Source of the DNA: Crotalaria pallida
Taxonomy: Eukaryota; Streptophyta; Magnoliopsida; Fabales; Fabaceae
Assembly: GCA_037953625.1 (NCBI GenBank)
Contig: CM075650.1
Span: 7,194,501 to 7,258,500 of the forward strand
DNA: 64,000 bases
Direction: 5' to 3'
Shown: positions 21,991 to 33,058 of the stretch, in pieces
Layout of the letters: every line of letters begins with the position of its first letter
How positions within the stretch are numbered: the stretch's first letter is position 1
Notes under the pieces: model-generated
Told to the model about the DNA's origin: nothing
The model's database searches: none
Seen by the model: the letters and a program-made list of their open reading frames with translations, nothing else
Position numbers and translations under genes: made by a program

Positions 21991-24207
21991 TCTTCTACAT
22001 GATAAAAATATTCTAATGCCAATTAACATAACAAAAATTCTCACAAATCAAAAACTACTAATCAATCACTTCTTATAAGTATCTCTTTTTGGGACGTCTA
22101 TCAACATTCATGACGTTGAGCCCTTGACTAGAGAATTTGTTTACTTTATGTCTACTAGTGTGCCGCCCGTGCCTGTCGTTCCGCATTCTCATTTTCGTGT
22201 TTTTGTCGTAAGAGTTGTTTATAGTAAAATGATGTATTGAAAAATCGATCTTTTTGAATGTTATTTATTTGTTAAAGATGTTCATTTTCGTGTAAATTGC
22301 TATCATTGAGTGTATGAATTCTTAGTTGTGATGTTCAAGAATATGGATCCATAAATTTCAACAACATTATACATGCAATGTTAGTTTGTTATTTTCCGAT
22401 TTAATTTTTCTTAAATTTAATATGTTTGTCTAGATGCATGACGTAGTAGAGTTTGCATAACTTGAAACGGAATAACAAAATAACATTGCATGTATATTAA
22501 ATTTAATATGTTTGTCTAGATGCACGACATGCATTATCGTATGATGATATTTTTTTCCACTTTTATGTTTGTCTAGTGAGTATCATATTGGTATTCACCG
22601 GATGATATACTTATAGGCAAATGCTAGCGTGTCGACAGACACTCCATTGTCGTGTTTTTTCGTAAAGAGTTGTTTGCCATAAAATAATATTTATTTGTAA
22701 ATCAACATTCTTATCGTCATGTTTTATGGTAAAGTTTAAAATATTCATTGGAGATCTTTAGTACTTATATAAAACTACTTTATGCCTTACTTATTATGTG
22801 AAAAACCGAATTTTGTATTAATGAAACTATCAACACATTTTATGTTATTATTGAAAAATAACACTACAAATACTTACAAAACAACTAACTTTTGTCGTGC
22901 ATCTAAATTCCTTTCTAAAAAAAGAAAAACAAATCAAATCAAATACATTTATGGGGTCATCCCATGTTCTATATCTAATTTCTCTATTATATAAAACATG
23001 TTAAACACTGATATAAGAAAGTGAAGAAACAAAAAAAAATAAGAGATATCAGTAATAACAATTGTAACAACAATTATTTACCTTTAATTTGTGGGTCGTC
23101 CCAATAAAGTATTTGTTCTATTTCTCTTATCCGCATTCGTGTTTTTGGCATAAATAGTTGTTTGTTTTAATTCGGTATATATATTTGTAAATCAGCATTC
23201 TTATCATCATGTTATTAAAGATGAAATTTTCCGTGTAAATTAACCTTTTTTGATGCATTATTAGTGTGTCGACATGCGCTCATGCCTGTCGATCCGCATT
23301 CCTATAATATTGTAGTGTTTTTGGTGTAAAGAGTTCTTTGTTTTAATTGTATTTTTTGGGTGCATTATTAGTTGACATTTTCTATGATATGGATATACCT
23401 AATTTCAATATAATTATTCATCATTGTTATTTTGTTAATGATATCATTTTTTTTTACTAAATATTATTTTTGTTAAACATCATTGTTATGTTATGTTTCT
23501 AATTATTAAATAAATTAATGTTAAAATTAATTAAATAAGGTGTAATATCATAAAAGTGAGTATAACTATGGCTAAAGCAATAGGGATATGAGATGTTAAA
23601 TTCTTGAATCATAAAAACACATTAACGGGTGCATAACATAATATTAAAGCAACTGCTTTTAAGCTATATATAACTATGAATATGTTAATGCATTCCCAAC
23701 CAACCCAAAAAATACTGTATTTGTAAACAAAAATTAATAAAAAAAAATACTATGAATTGTTTGCAAAAGTTTTTATTGTAATTAATTTTCTACCATTGCA
23801 ATGCCTTAAGCCCCTTATAAGGAAGACAAAAAATAAGAACGGAAAAGAGAATAAGCATGCATGAATTGGAGAAGAGGAAAAAGAAGAAAAGAGAAAACAA
23901 TTTTTTTAGTCAGAGATCAATTTTTCATAAATCAAAGTTCCAAGCAACTATGAGAGATTGAATCAAATATATATCAAAAATCAAATATTTGCTGAAACAT
24001 ATGATTAATTAATTATAGTTAGTTAGTAACTTTTTTCCCCTTGTGGTTGATTGGCACATGTTTGTATCTAAGCAAAAATTAATCTTTGAGAATTGCATAA
24101 TTGGTAAGGAATCTGAGATTTGGTGGTGAAGACAATTCATGTATTTCTGTTTTCAACCCATACAAATCAAATAAAAAAAAGAAGTGGGTATATTTTAAAA
24201 CTACTAC

Positions 24208-24504
24208 TTATTTAAGGGTGAGATAAAAGACCCTTCCATGTATGTTTATACTCTTGCAATAATCATGACTACAATAAATATTTCCAGGTTTCACGTCGCA
24301 TCTATCTCTACGCATTATTAAACTATCCGAATGCACTGAATAGATAATTCAAATTATCAACAAAATACAGTAATGAAAAGTATAAAAAATATGTACGTAT
24401 AAATAAATACTTATTAGAAGACTAAAACTCTCTTTTTTTTAAATACCTTGAGAAAAAAGGAGAACTCCAACAGCAATTGCGTAGATGAATTTCGACATAG
24501 CCAT
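24208..24504 (-). CDS. Predicted small secreted cysteine-containing peptide (2 exons, 61 aa)
   Basis: Exon 1 is 24504-24447 and exon 2 is 24335-24208, with GT-AG borders and a 111-bp intron. Exon 1 encodes a clear signal peptide (MAMSKFIYAIAVGVLLFSQ). The intron falls in phase 1 right at the end of it, the usual layout of plant secreted cysteine-rich peptide genes. The mature part is about 39 aa with three cysteines spaced C-x8-C-x4-C, several basic residues, and ends at TAA. I do not recognise the family; nodulin-like, defensin-like and other legume secreted peptides share the layout but not an obvious motif. An odd cysteine number could mean a decayed copy. The gene lies within, and in the same orientation as, the Helitron nest, so it may be a captured gene. 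There is no direct evidence of expression. Confidence 0.45.
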
Positions 24505-24831
24505 TTGACTTTTTCATATTAATCTTTGAATTCATATTAATGGTTGGATTATATGAATGCGGATTATATGAATGCGGATGGATATAGTAATCTCAAAGAG
24601 TCAAAGTGTGGTTGGATTATATGAAAGCGCAACAGTGCATCAATAAATTACCTGCTGAAAAACAAAAGAAAACAGACAACATAGACGTAGCCAGTAGCCA
24701 TGAGCCCATGAGATCCCTCTCACTTCCAAGCCACTAAAGCAAGAAGAGAAGTACGCCGAATCTCACCGACATCATTTTTTAGTAATAGATAGATTTATCC
24801 TTATCTACCATAGTTTCTTCCAAATTTAATA

Positions 24832-25099
24832 CTCCCTCCTAAATATAAGACCCTTTTGACACTTTTGTTTTATTCCTATTTATAAGACCCTTTACCAATT
24901 TTCAATGAGCATTAATTACTTTTTTCCACAAACATCCTTATTTATTTAACACTTTTTAGATTCCCAATAATATTAATAAGGGTAGTTTTGAAAATACATC
25001 TCAAAAGTTCACATTTCCAATACAATTAACTAAATTATTTCACTCTCTTAATGGACGTGAAATCTTCCAAAGGGGTCTTATAAATAGAAACGGAGGGAG
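24832..25099. mobile_element. Stowaway-like miniature with TA target duplication
   Basis: Starts CTCCCTCCTAAATATAAGAC and ends GGTCTTATAAATAGAAACGG followed by AGGGAG, flanked by TA on both sides. The inverted ends carry the CTCCCTCC(GT) signature of plant Stowaway/mariner miniatures. 268 bp, non-coding. It sits inside the Helitron nest. Confidence 0.85.
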
Positions 25100-26139
25100 T
25101 AATTTAAAGATTACTATTCCATTATACATTGCAACGTGAAAATAAAGAAGGAAAAAATTCAATATTCAATGTGCGTGCATAAGCCATAGTAGTTGATATA
25201 AGAAATATTAAAACCAGAACTGAAGTTGCATAAAACCAAAACACCAAAACTGTAGAAGTATTAATGAAAAGTGTTAAAACTATGTAATTTATAAAATAGA
25301 AACTGATAATAATAATAAAAGCAAAAGTATTAATCCAAAAAAAATGTCAAACGAAAGAAAAGAAAGGAAGCCCCACTAAATTCCAAAACACAAATATCTA
25401 GAACTACTAAAATCTCATTCTCAAGTATATATTATACAGTAAAAGGGGCCAACCTGCAATGTTCATGTTTTACCAAGGCCCATCTCATTCGGGATGAGGC
25501 ACTGGCCACCCCTTCTGAGAATAAAAGAAAAACTAAGGAAGAAAAGTAAGGCAACCACACTAAATTCCTATTAAATAGTTTTTCATTGTGGCACTGTGGA
25601 TAACATCTTTAAATCTCACAAATATTTATAGTTGAATCTGCCGATGTTGATATTATTCATGATAACTTTTTCTTTCTTTCTTTTTTCTCGATAAATATTA
25701 TTCGTCGTACGTAACTCTCACTCTCTCTAAATCATTCCAGAACTAAGCAATTTATTTTTTATTTTTTTTAATGGAGTCACTAGATAAATTTTTTTACATG
25801 TTTGTAAAGATAAAAGATAAAAAATAATTTGATTTGTTGCAAGAGAAGCATGGAATATTCATTAATCATTAATTATTTTTCGCTATTTATATAAACTAAG
25901 ATCATATTGAATAAGGATTTTAAAAAAAAAATCATAGTAATAATACTTTTCAACTTATAAACGTAAAAGATAAATATAAATATAAACAAAAATTTTCTTT
26001 TCAATTGTGAATTGTGATAAATAAATTGGAAATGGTTGATTTACCACTTCTCCATCTATCATCTATCAATGCAAGTCTACATGTAGGCTTTAATTATTAC
26101 TTGCCTGTAATAGTTGTAGTACTCGATATGAGTTTTAAC

Positions 26140-28022
26140 CCAGCTTAGAAATGTTACAACTTCTTAAATCGATATCTTTAAATGACTTGTAAAATGATAT
26201 ATTGTAAAATCGGTCTTTATGAGTTGTTTATAATAAAATAATATATTGCAAAATCGATAATTATATGATTGTCATGTTATGTTATAAGTAGGAGCGACAG
26301 GGTTTGCGCCACTTGCATAATTAGAAACACTCTTCATCCTATTAAATTCATATTAAAATGAAAATATTAATGATGAATAAGTAGATCATAATAGAATGAG
26401 AGCGTTCAACCACATAAGGAATCATAAAAACAAATTATGAAACAGGTACTTTAGTAAAACGTGAAATTAATTTGGGAAACTAACAATTTTGTGTAACCTA
26501 CATGTGAAGAATTGAGAACATAAATAAAATAGTTATAATGGACTGCAAAATGAGTAAACATAATGATCTTAATATCCCATGAAAAATAAGAGATAGGCCC
26601 AAGATTCAATTAAACATTTGCAAGTGAACATGTCATAGAGTGCAGTAAAATAATTTAGACTTCTAAAACAATAAAAAAGACATACATTTTAATATAACCC
26701 AACTCAGGCTTAGATTGATAATTAATGAAAAAGAAATATATAAAACAGTGTCAATGACATAACTAAATAGAGTAAAGTAATGAATGAAAATAAAGTTAAA
26801 TAAAGTTAGTTGGAAAAAGAGAAGAACTTTTATTTGTAATAAGAGATCACATAAAATTTCAGAAAAGAATGAACCATCAAATGTTACATTATTTCATTAG
26901 CAGTTTTTATACTATTCCTTGAGTTCCTTATTCATCCATAGGCAAAAGAATAGACCAATGAAAATAACATACATAGCTAATCAACATAAATTGAAAATTA
27001 AAAATAAGATTAAAGAAAATTATTTGAAAAAGATAAAAACTTTTATATATTTATAATTTATAATATATAAAAAATCCTATATAGAATTTCATTAAGAAAT
27101 TTGATAAAGAATGAACCATCAATTGATTTTTAACGAGGACAATTCTTTATTTTTAAATTAAAAAGAAAAGAAAAGTACTTAATATTGTTCATTCTTTGTA
27201 CGAACTTGAGAGGTTCCTTATGCAACTCATTAAAGTCCTTCTTCATCCATAACCTTTACACAATATGTAAACATGCATAAAGAGAATTGAATAATCCTAT
27301 CAAAGAGACAAATCATTATTACCTATATACATAATAAATTGCTTTTATGTTGTTTACATAATTTTTTTTAATCTACTTTGAAAACTATTTAACATAGTGT
27401 TTTTATTATATGTTTCCAAGTTGCAAGGTCCCAATTAAAAGGTTTATTTAAAGTTGATTGAATCAAAATTACTATACCACATGAGCAAGAGCATAAAGAT
27501 GGAAATTAAACGTCATAAAGAGCCATTTAGTTTTTTTTTTTAAAAAAAAAACCACGCAATTAATAGCAGAAAAAACCATAGTTTCATAATGTGGAAAAGT
27601 TATAAATAAAAATGAAAACCTCATTTATATTTTGCAGCAACACAAGAAGTTCATGGGCAAAACTTGTACTAAGAAAGTGATAGAAATTGGCAAATGGATT
27701 TGTATGGAGTTTAATGCAATTTTGTTTTTTTAGTTTGAAGGAAGTTCCTCTCCCTTTAGAAACCATTGCAGTTATTTTTATTCAACTTTACTTTGCATGT
27801 TTTACTTTCTGCAACGTCTCAAATTAGTTTAAAAGAAGTATGAATGAATGTACAATTTTTTTTTCACGGATATCTGGCATCATTTTTTCCAAAAAATATA
27901 TCAAATTCGATATTGTAAATTTACATGAGTAAAAATATAAAATGGGTAGAAGCTAATTTACGCCAATTACTGTTTAGTTAAAAAAAATCATATTTATGAT
28001 TTTATAGCAATAGAATAATAGA
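26140..28022 (-). mobile_element. Decayed Helitron homologous to the 39318-42582 element
   Basis: On the minus strand the text from 28022 inward includes GGCGTAAATTAGCTTCTACC, matching GGCGTAAATTAGCTTATACC of the plus-strand Helitron near 39370. The block 26285-26560 (GTTTGCGCCACTTGCATAAT, ACACTCTTCATCCTATTAAA, TGAGAGCGTTCAACCACATA) is the reverse complement of 41490-41775. The order of blocks is the same, so the two elements are relatives in opposite orientation. The 3' terminus is worn away near 26140. Confidence 0.6.
26815..27255. repeat. Diverged direct duplication inside the Helitron nest
   Basis: Two blocks, about 26815-26945 and 27030-27255, share the order TTGGAAAAAGA/TTGAAAAAGAT, ...GAATGAACCATCAA..., TCCTTA..., and TTCATCCATA. 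They appear to be an old segmental tandem duplication. Confidence 0.45.
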
Positions 28023-29284
28023 ATAATATTTGAAAAAATATGGCATACCTCCAAAAACCTCATTGATAGGATCATTATGTCATCCACCAAAAGTCTTAGG
28101 TACTTCCAAATGCAATGTCCCCATGACTAGGACTCTGACTTCAATATGTTTAGTTCACATGTTGCAACGCTCAATGACATTTACCAAGTTAAAAAGATAC
28201 TAAAAGTAAAAACCAATAAAATGCAAACACACCAGACAAAAGCTTGTGCATGATATTCAATTGAAATCCCATTAACTGGCAACGTGTATATAAACGTAAA
28301 TAAAATTGATGGAAAAAAAAAGATAAAAAGATAACGCATGCCAACAATAAAAATAGTATAGATAGTATAGATAAATGTAAAAGATATAGAAACATGTGAA
28401 GAAATTATTATCAATCAAATAGAAAACATATGCTGGTTACACCCCTTAAAAAAATCACCTCTACTAATGCCTTCTTTGCGTGCCAGAAACCAAATGCTTC
28501 CCTACGCTTCTCCTTAAGTTTGATTTCATAACACAACCTTTCACATATATATCTTCGATAGTGATTATCAATAGTGTTGATGAACTTCTTGAAGGCCCTA
28601 ACAATGGAAAAATCATGAATCAAAGGGAACCACAAAGTAACAAACATGTTAGGGTATCAGCGCCACCCATCGTCACATACACAACAAAACATAATAATTA
28701 TTAAATTTTTCTGGCAACGATACAGTAGTAATAAATAAATGTCATAGTGAAAGACATAATACGTTCCCATCATTTCAAAAACGGTGGCTGCTCTTGCAAC
28801 GATTATTGGTAGCACCACCATGATTATCAAATTCTCTTGCCATTAACCGTTCTTGTTCGCTCTAATAATCGGTTTTCAGTTTTCGAAGTTATTGACCGAA
28901 CATAGAATTATCTGGCTGGTAGAGGAAGCTGGTAACTACCGTGTCAATAGTAACTCTGAAATTTGGTGAATTAGACAATAAAGAATGTAGTTTATGAAAT
29001 AAAGATTATGAAGAACAGTTTATGTAAAACAAAAGTAGAAAATTAAAAAGAACAGTAAAACAAAAGCCTCTTATTTGGATCCACTTGTGAAGTCCTCAAG
29101 AACTCGTCGCTCTTCTTCGATCTTGTTTTGACCACCATTAAATGATTATTCTTCACCAATGGTTCCACTTATCATGTTGGGCATTTTTTTTTCAAAGAAA
29201 GGTGAGAGGTCATTTATTGTTAACAGTAACTTGTGGGAGGCCATGTGTTTATATTGGAAATTTTATTTTTCACCAGAAAAACCA

Positions 29285-29362
29285 CCCACTAAATAGGCTA
29301 GGAGTTGGAATTTAAGGGTATTATTGGAAAACCATTGGAGTTTAAGGGTATTATTGGAAAAA
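29285..29362. repeat. Short tandem duplication near Helitron 5' end
   Basis: The unit TTTAAGGGTATTATTGGAAA occurs twice, 28 bases apart. Confidence 0.7.
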
Positions 29363-29514
29363 CATAATTATGTAAAAAAGTTAGTTAAGAAACGGTTAAA
29401 AAACAGGGTTTGCTTTATATAATAGTATAGATAGTATAGATTTACTTTTCAAGTTCCCAGTGCGTATGCTTACAAGCTTCATTTGATGTATGTGTTAAAC
29501 ATTAGTCAAAGTTT

Positions 29515-30480
29515 TCATAATATCATTATGCATTTTAATTCGGATTGTTTCAGTGTCAACGATCTTAAAGGGCACATATTATTTGTCATAAGAGCAATAC
29601 CACCATCAATTGATTGATAAGTTGTAAACCAATACCATTTTGGATCCATGTAGTAAGAGCAACTAGAATCAATAATCCAAGCACCACCAAAAGGAACTAG
29701 TTGATGCCGAGAAAACATTATTAGCATTTTCAGCCACACTAGCTGAGTAACTTGAACTAGCCTTATTCTTTTCTTTAAGTTTCAAACATTTTGCTTTCTA
29801 ATGCCCTTATTTCTTGCAATATCTGCATCTTCCCTTGCACAGTCTAAATTTAGATCTAGACTTGCCTCTTTTGAAAATACTCGAACCAACTTCCCTTGAT
29901 CTCCTTCTAGCAAACAAGTTCGCTGCAAAATCATCATGTCAATCATTATCGTACTCCATCTTCTCACGATTCAAAAGTGATGATTTAACATCATTAATAT
30001 TAAGGCTTTCACGCCCATATATGAGTGTTTCTCGAAAATGCTTATATGAGGGAGGTATGGAACAAATAGCAACATTGCCTATTGCTCACTTGAAAATGAC
30101 TCATCCATTTATCAACTCCATAGCTAATAAAGTGAACTTAGAAATATGTGATTTAATGGATGTCCCTTCATTCACTCGAAGTGTGTACTGTGTACAAACA
30201 TTGCAACACACATAGACGATTAACAACCGTCCTTCTCATGTATGTATAAGGACTCCAATTTGGTCCACAAAGACTCCGTTATTTTCTTCCATATAACTTC
30301 TTACAAAACATTACTTGTAATGGATAATTGAATATTCGACATTGCTTTTGCATCTATATCAACCCACTCAAAATCCTTCACTATGTTGGGCTTCTTAGTT
30401 CTTTCCTTTCCCACAAAGTGATACCTTTTAATTTTTGTTAGGTCAAAACAACCATCGTGCGAACCTTCCACATCCTAAAG
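29515..30480 (-). pseudogene. Ty1/copia gag-protease remnant
   Basis: On the minus strand, interrupted translations give gag motifs in order: DIDAKAMSNIQLSITSN, EVIWKKITESLWTKLE, LRVNEGTSIKSHI, SLLNREKMEYD, a zinc knuckle CRYCKKxGHxKAKC, then the protease/pre-integrase junction WIIDSSCSYYM...WFTTYQSIDGG. Many stops and frame changes separate them and no integrase, reverse transcriptase or LTR is nearby, so it is a dead internal fragment. It lies between the Helitron nest and the DUF1262 exon. Confidence 0.8.
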
Positions 30481-31023
30481 TTGATGTGCCCATCAAATTG
30501 TTGAATATCAAATTATATTCACAATATTTTTGAATACACAAATTCTCATAACGATATAACCGCTCTAAAACTAGTTTATTATAAATAAGCTGAATTTATA
30601 GGCTACAATGGTTTTCTATTAACTATTCAGAACGTATTGGAGACAAACAACTCTGTCTCTCTCTACCATCATTTGTTTCTTAAAAATAGAATTTGTCTTT
30701 CTATAAAAATATAACAGAATGAAAGCCACACATTAATAATTAATTTTACATATATGCTTACACACCTTTCTTGCACATATATACTCCTCTATAATGCTTA
30801 AACATAACTGTTCTAATTATATGATTATACATTCTAAAAAAAGAAAATACAATATATGATTATACATTCTAAAAAAAGAAAATACAATCGTATCAAATTA
30901 CAATCAATCTTGCATAAACAAATTATCTCCTTACATATTTATATTTATGATTTCTCCTCACCAATACATACAAAGCATTAATCATACATATGCAATAAGC
31001 CAAGCAAAGGAATGCCAAAGTGG
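30481..31023. other. DUF1262 3' flank
   Basis: AT-rich DNA, presumably including the 3' UTR of the DUF1262 gene. It contains a 34-bp perfect tandem duplication at about 30820-30890 (unit ATATGATTATACATTC plus AAAAAAAGAAAATACAAT). Confidence 0.5.
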
Positions 31024-31879
31024 TCACTCCCATTTGCACATAATTTGATGAGTGTGTCTAAAATCATGAGTTAAAACCAAAGTCCCATCCATTCTCTTCA
31101 AAACAAAACTTTCTACAAGGACATAACATCCAAAATTTTCCCACCTCTTAGTCCCCTCAAACTTCTCTTCTCTTCCCAACCTTACTTTCCTTTCATTCTC
31201 AACCATCCAACCACCTCTTTCTTGCTCCCATTTCATTCTCTCAACAACAGCCAAACTCAACCCTACACTAACCTCTCCTCGTACACTATCTAAACTCTTA
31301 AACCACACCACCCTATTCACACCATTTCCTTCATCCCAAATTGCTTCCTTCCCACTAATCATTGCTACTTCTGTTTTAACATAAACATCAATAAACACTA
31401 TATTTCCTTCACTCTTAATACTATTATTTTTCTTTGAGAACATCTTTTCCCACCTTTGCTCAAGTGTCATTTCATAAAACACTGATCTTTTCATTTGGTC
31501 CTTCACTTTCACACCTTCCATCACAAACATGAAAGGACAATACCACTTCCCAATTATCACTGATTCAGAGTGATCATTAGACAATGAAAAATTAAAAGGC
31601 GGTAATTGATCGTGCAAGGAACAATTTAGGCCTAAAGCTTCATCCAAATGATAATGGTGAGGAGTAGTGGCACAAATTGACCAAGTTTTTCTTCTTAAAA
31701 ATAAAGGAGGAAAGCCATCTGGAGTAATTGACTTGGCATAGAAACCACAACAATTCTTGTGTATCTCAAATTGTTGATATTCATTAAAAGGATCCAAAGG
31801 CCTTGGCTTAACATCTTTGATGCAATTGCAGAAGAAACAATTTCTCATGTCATCTTCCTGTGAACTTGTGCTTGCTTCC
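31024..31879 (-). pseudogene. DUF1262-family gene, C-terminal exon only
   Basis: A minus-strand exon opens at an acceptor (ATATGCAG ending at 31880) and runs about 284 codons to TGA at 31024. It matches my memory of the plant DUF1262 family: NCIKDVKPRP, EYQQFEIHKNCCGFYAKSITPDGFPP, GKWYCPFMF, YEMTLEQRWEKMF, VERMKWEQER, FGCYVLVESFVLKRMDG and the C terminus DFRHTHQIMCKWE. DUF1262 proteins have no established biochemical function. Family members normally have roughly 100 further N-terminal residues on upstream exons. I find no such exon in 31880-32278 nor in the first kilobase beyond the hAT element at 32279-36089. Either the first exon has been lost, or the gene is separated from it by insertions. 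The retained exon has no internal stop. Confidence 0.75.
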
Positions 31880-33058
31880 CTGCATATCAATCCAATACAA
31901 TGCAGTAATCAATGATGACTTACCATGATTCTAAGTGAGGTTACATTTGTGACTATTAAAGTTGTACAAAAATGTGGCAAATGCAATCATAATTGTGATC
32001 GCAATGCAATTACAAAGATTTCTAAAACTACAATATTGCAGTCGTAAATGCGATAAAACTATACTTTGAGCTACCAAAAATAATTCGTTAGCGAGCAACT
32101 TGTAATAATTGATTATAGTTATTGAAAATTTATAAGATTTAGAATTATGAAAAATTATGGATCTTAATTTGTATTAACAAGTTTATCATCTTTGAGGACT
32201 CAGATTTTTCGGCGTTGAGATTTTAATGAAAATTTTGAACAAGAAATTTTAAAATTACAATAAAAAAGTAGTATTGACTAGGGGTGTTCAAAACCGAACC
32301 GGACCAATTATAAACCGCAGAACCGGATCGAAAAACCGAAAAAAACCGCTTGTACTGGTTTTTTATTGGGGTGATTTTCTGTAAACCAATCGGTTCGGTT
32401 CGGTTTTTGATTTCAGTTGAAAAATCGAACCGGTCCAAACCGAACCGATCCTTTATTATGTGAAAATGGAACGCACCGTTTTACTCTTTAGCAATAGCAG
32501 ATGTGTTTTTAGGTTTTTCCCCTCACTCTCTCAGACCCTACCTTCTCTCTCAAACCCTACCTTCTCTCTCAATTTCTCATCTAACGCCACCTCTCTTCTC
32601 TACCACCGGCCGTCGCTGCCTCTCCTCTACGGCTCTACCGCCGCTCCCTCACTAGTCACTACCCTCAAACCTTTCGCCATCATCATCATCTCACGAGTCC
32701 ATCAACACTCAAGCATGCAGAACCCATCAACACTCAAGCAGATGCCGTCGCCGTCGCCGCTTCCTCAAGGCCTAAGGCCTCAACCAGGACCAGTCGCCGT
32801 CGTCGCTCCTCCCTTCAAGACCCGACGCTGGAAATCCTTCAATGGAGGTATGATTTCTATTTTCTACAGCTTATGGTTTTCATTAATTAGATAAAAATCC
32901 ACATCAAGCTATAGCAAAATAGAACGTATTCATCTTACTTTGTTACTATTTATTTTTAAATGTTACTATTTTTGGCTTTAGTGTTACTGTGTTAGTGTGT
33001 TACCATTTTAATTGTTACTGTTAAGTGTTAAGTAGTGTGTTACCATTTTATTCAGGGG

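Larger units (their letters stand above)
22155..29440 (-). mobile_element. Nest of Helitron elements, minus strand
   Basis: Several Helitron termini lie in one orientation. 3' ends (CTAG on the minus strand, preceded by GC-rich text such as ACGACAGGCACGGGCGGCACA) are at 22155 and 22624, with a mutated one at about 23261. 5' ends (TCTATACTAT) are at 29431/29440 and 28362/28371, and a variant start (TCTATTATTCTATTGC) is at 28022. Subterminal blocks containing GTAAAGAGTTGTTT-like text recur at about 22200, 22660, 23140, 23320 and 26220. These blocks also occur at the 3' end of the plus-strand Helitron at 39318-42582. Helitrons move by rolling-circle replication. No Rep/helicase gene is visible, so these are non-autonomous. 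Which 5' end belongs with which 3' end cannot be settled by eye. Confidence 0.65.

Noticed and set aside
27584..28647. Several small minus-strand frames in the Helitron nest
   Set aside because: No Rep, helicase or host domain is readable; they are likely chance frames in AT-rich element DNA.
29814..30215. Plus-strand 133-codon open frame
   Set aside because: The complementary strand carries the copia gag and zinc-knuckle motifs, so the plus frame is a shadow.
32460..32894. 144-codon frame with Ser/Pro-rich protein at the left of the hAT element
   Set aside because: It lies in the GC-rich leader of the transposon, has no conserved motif and does not join in frame to the transposase; treated as leader.
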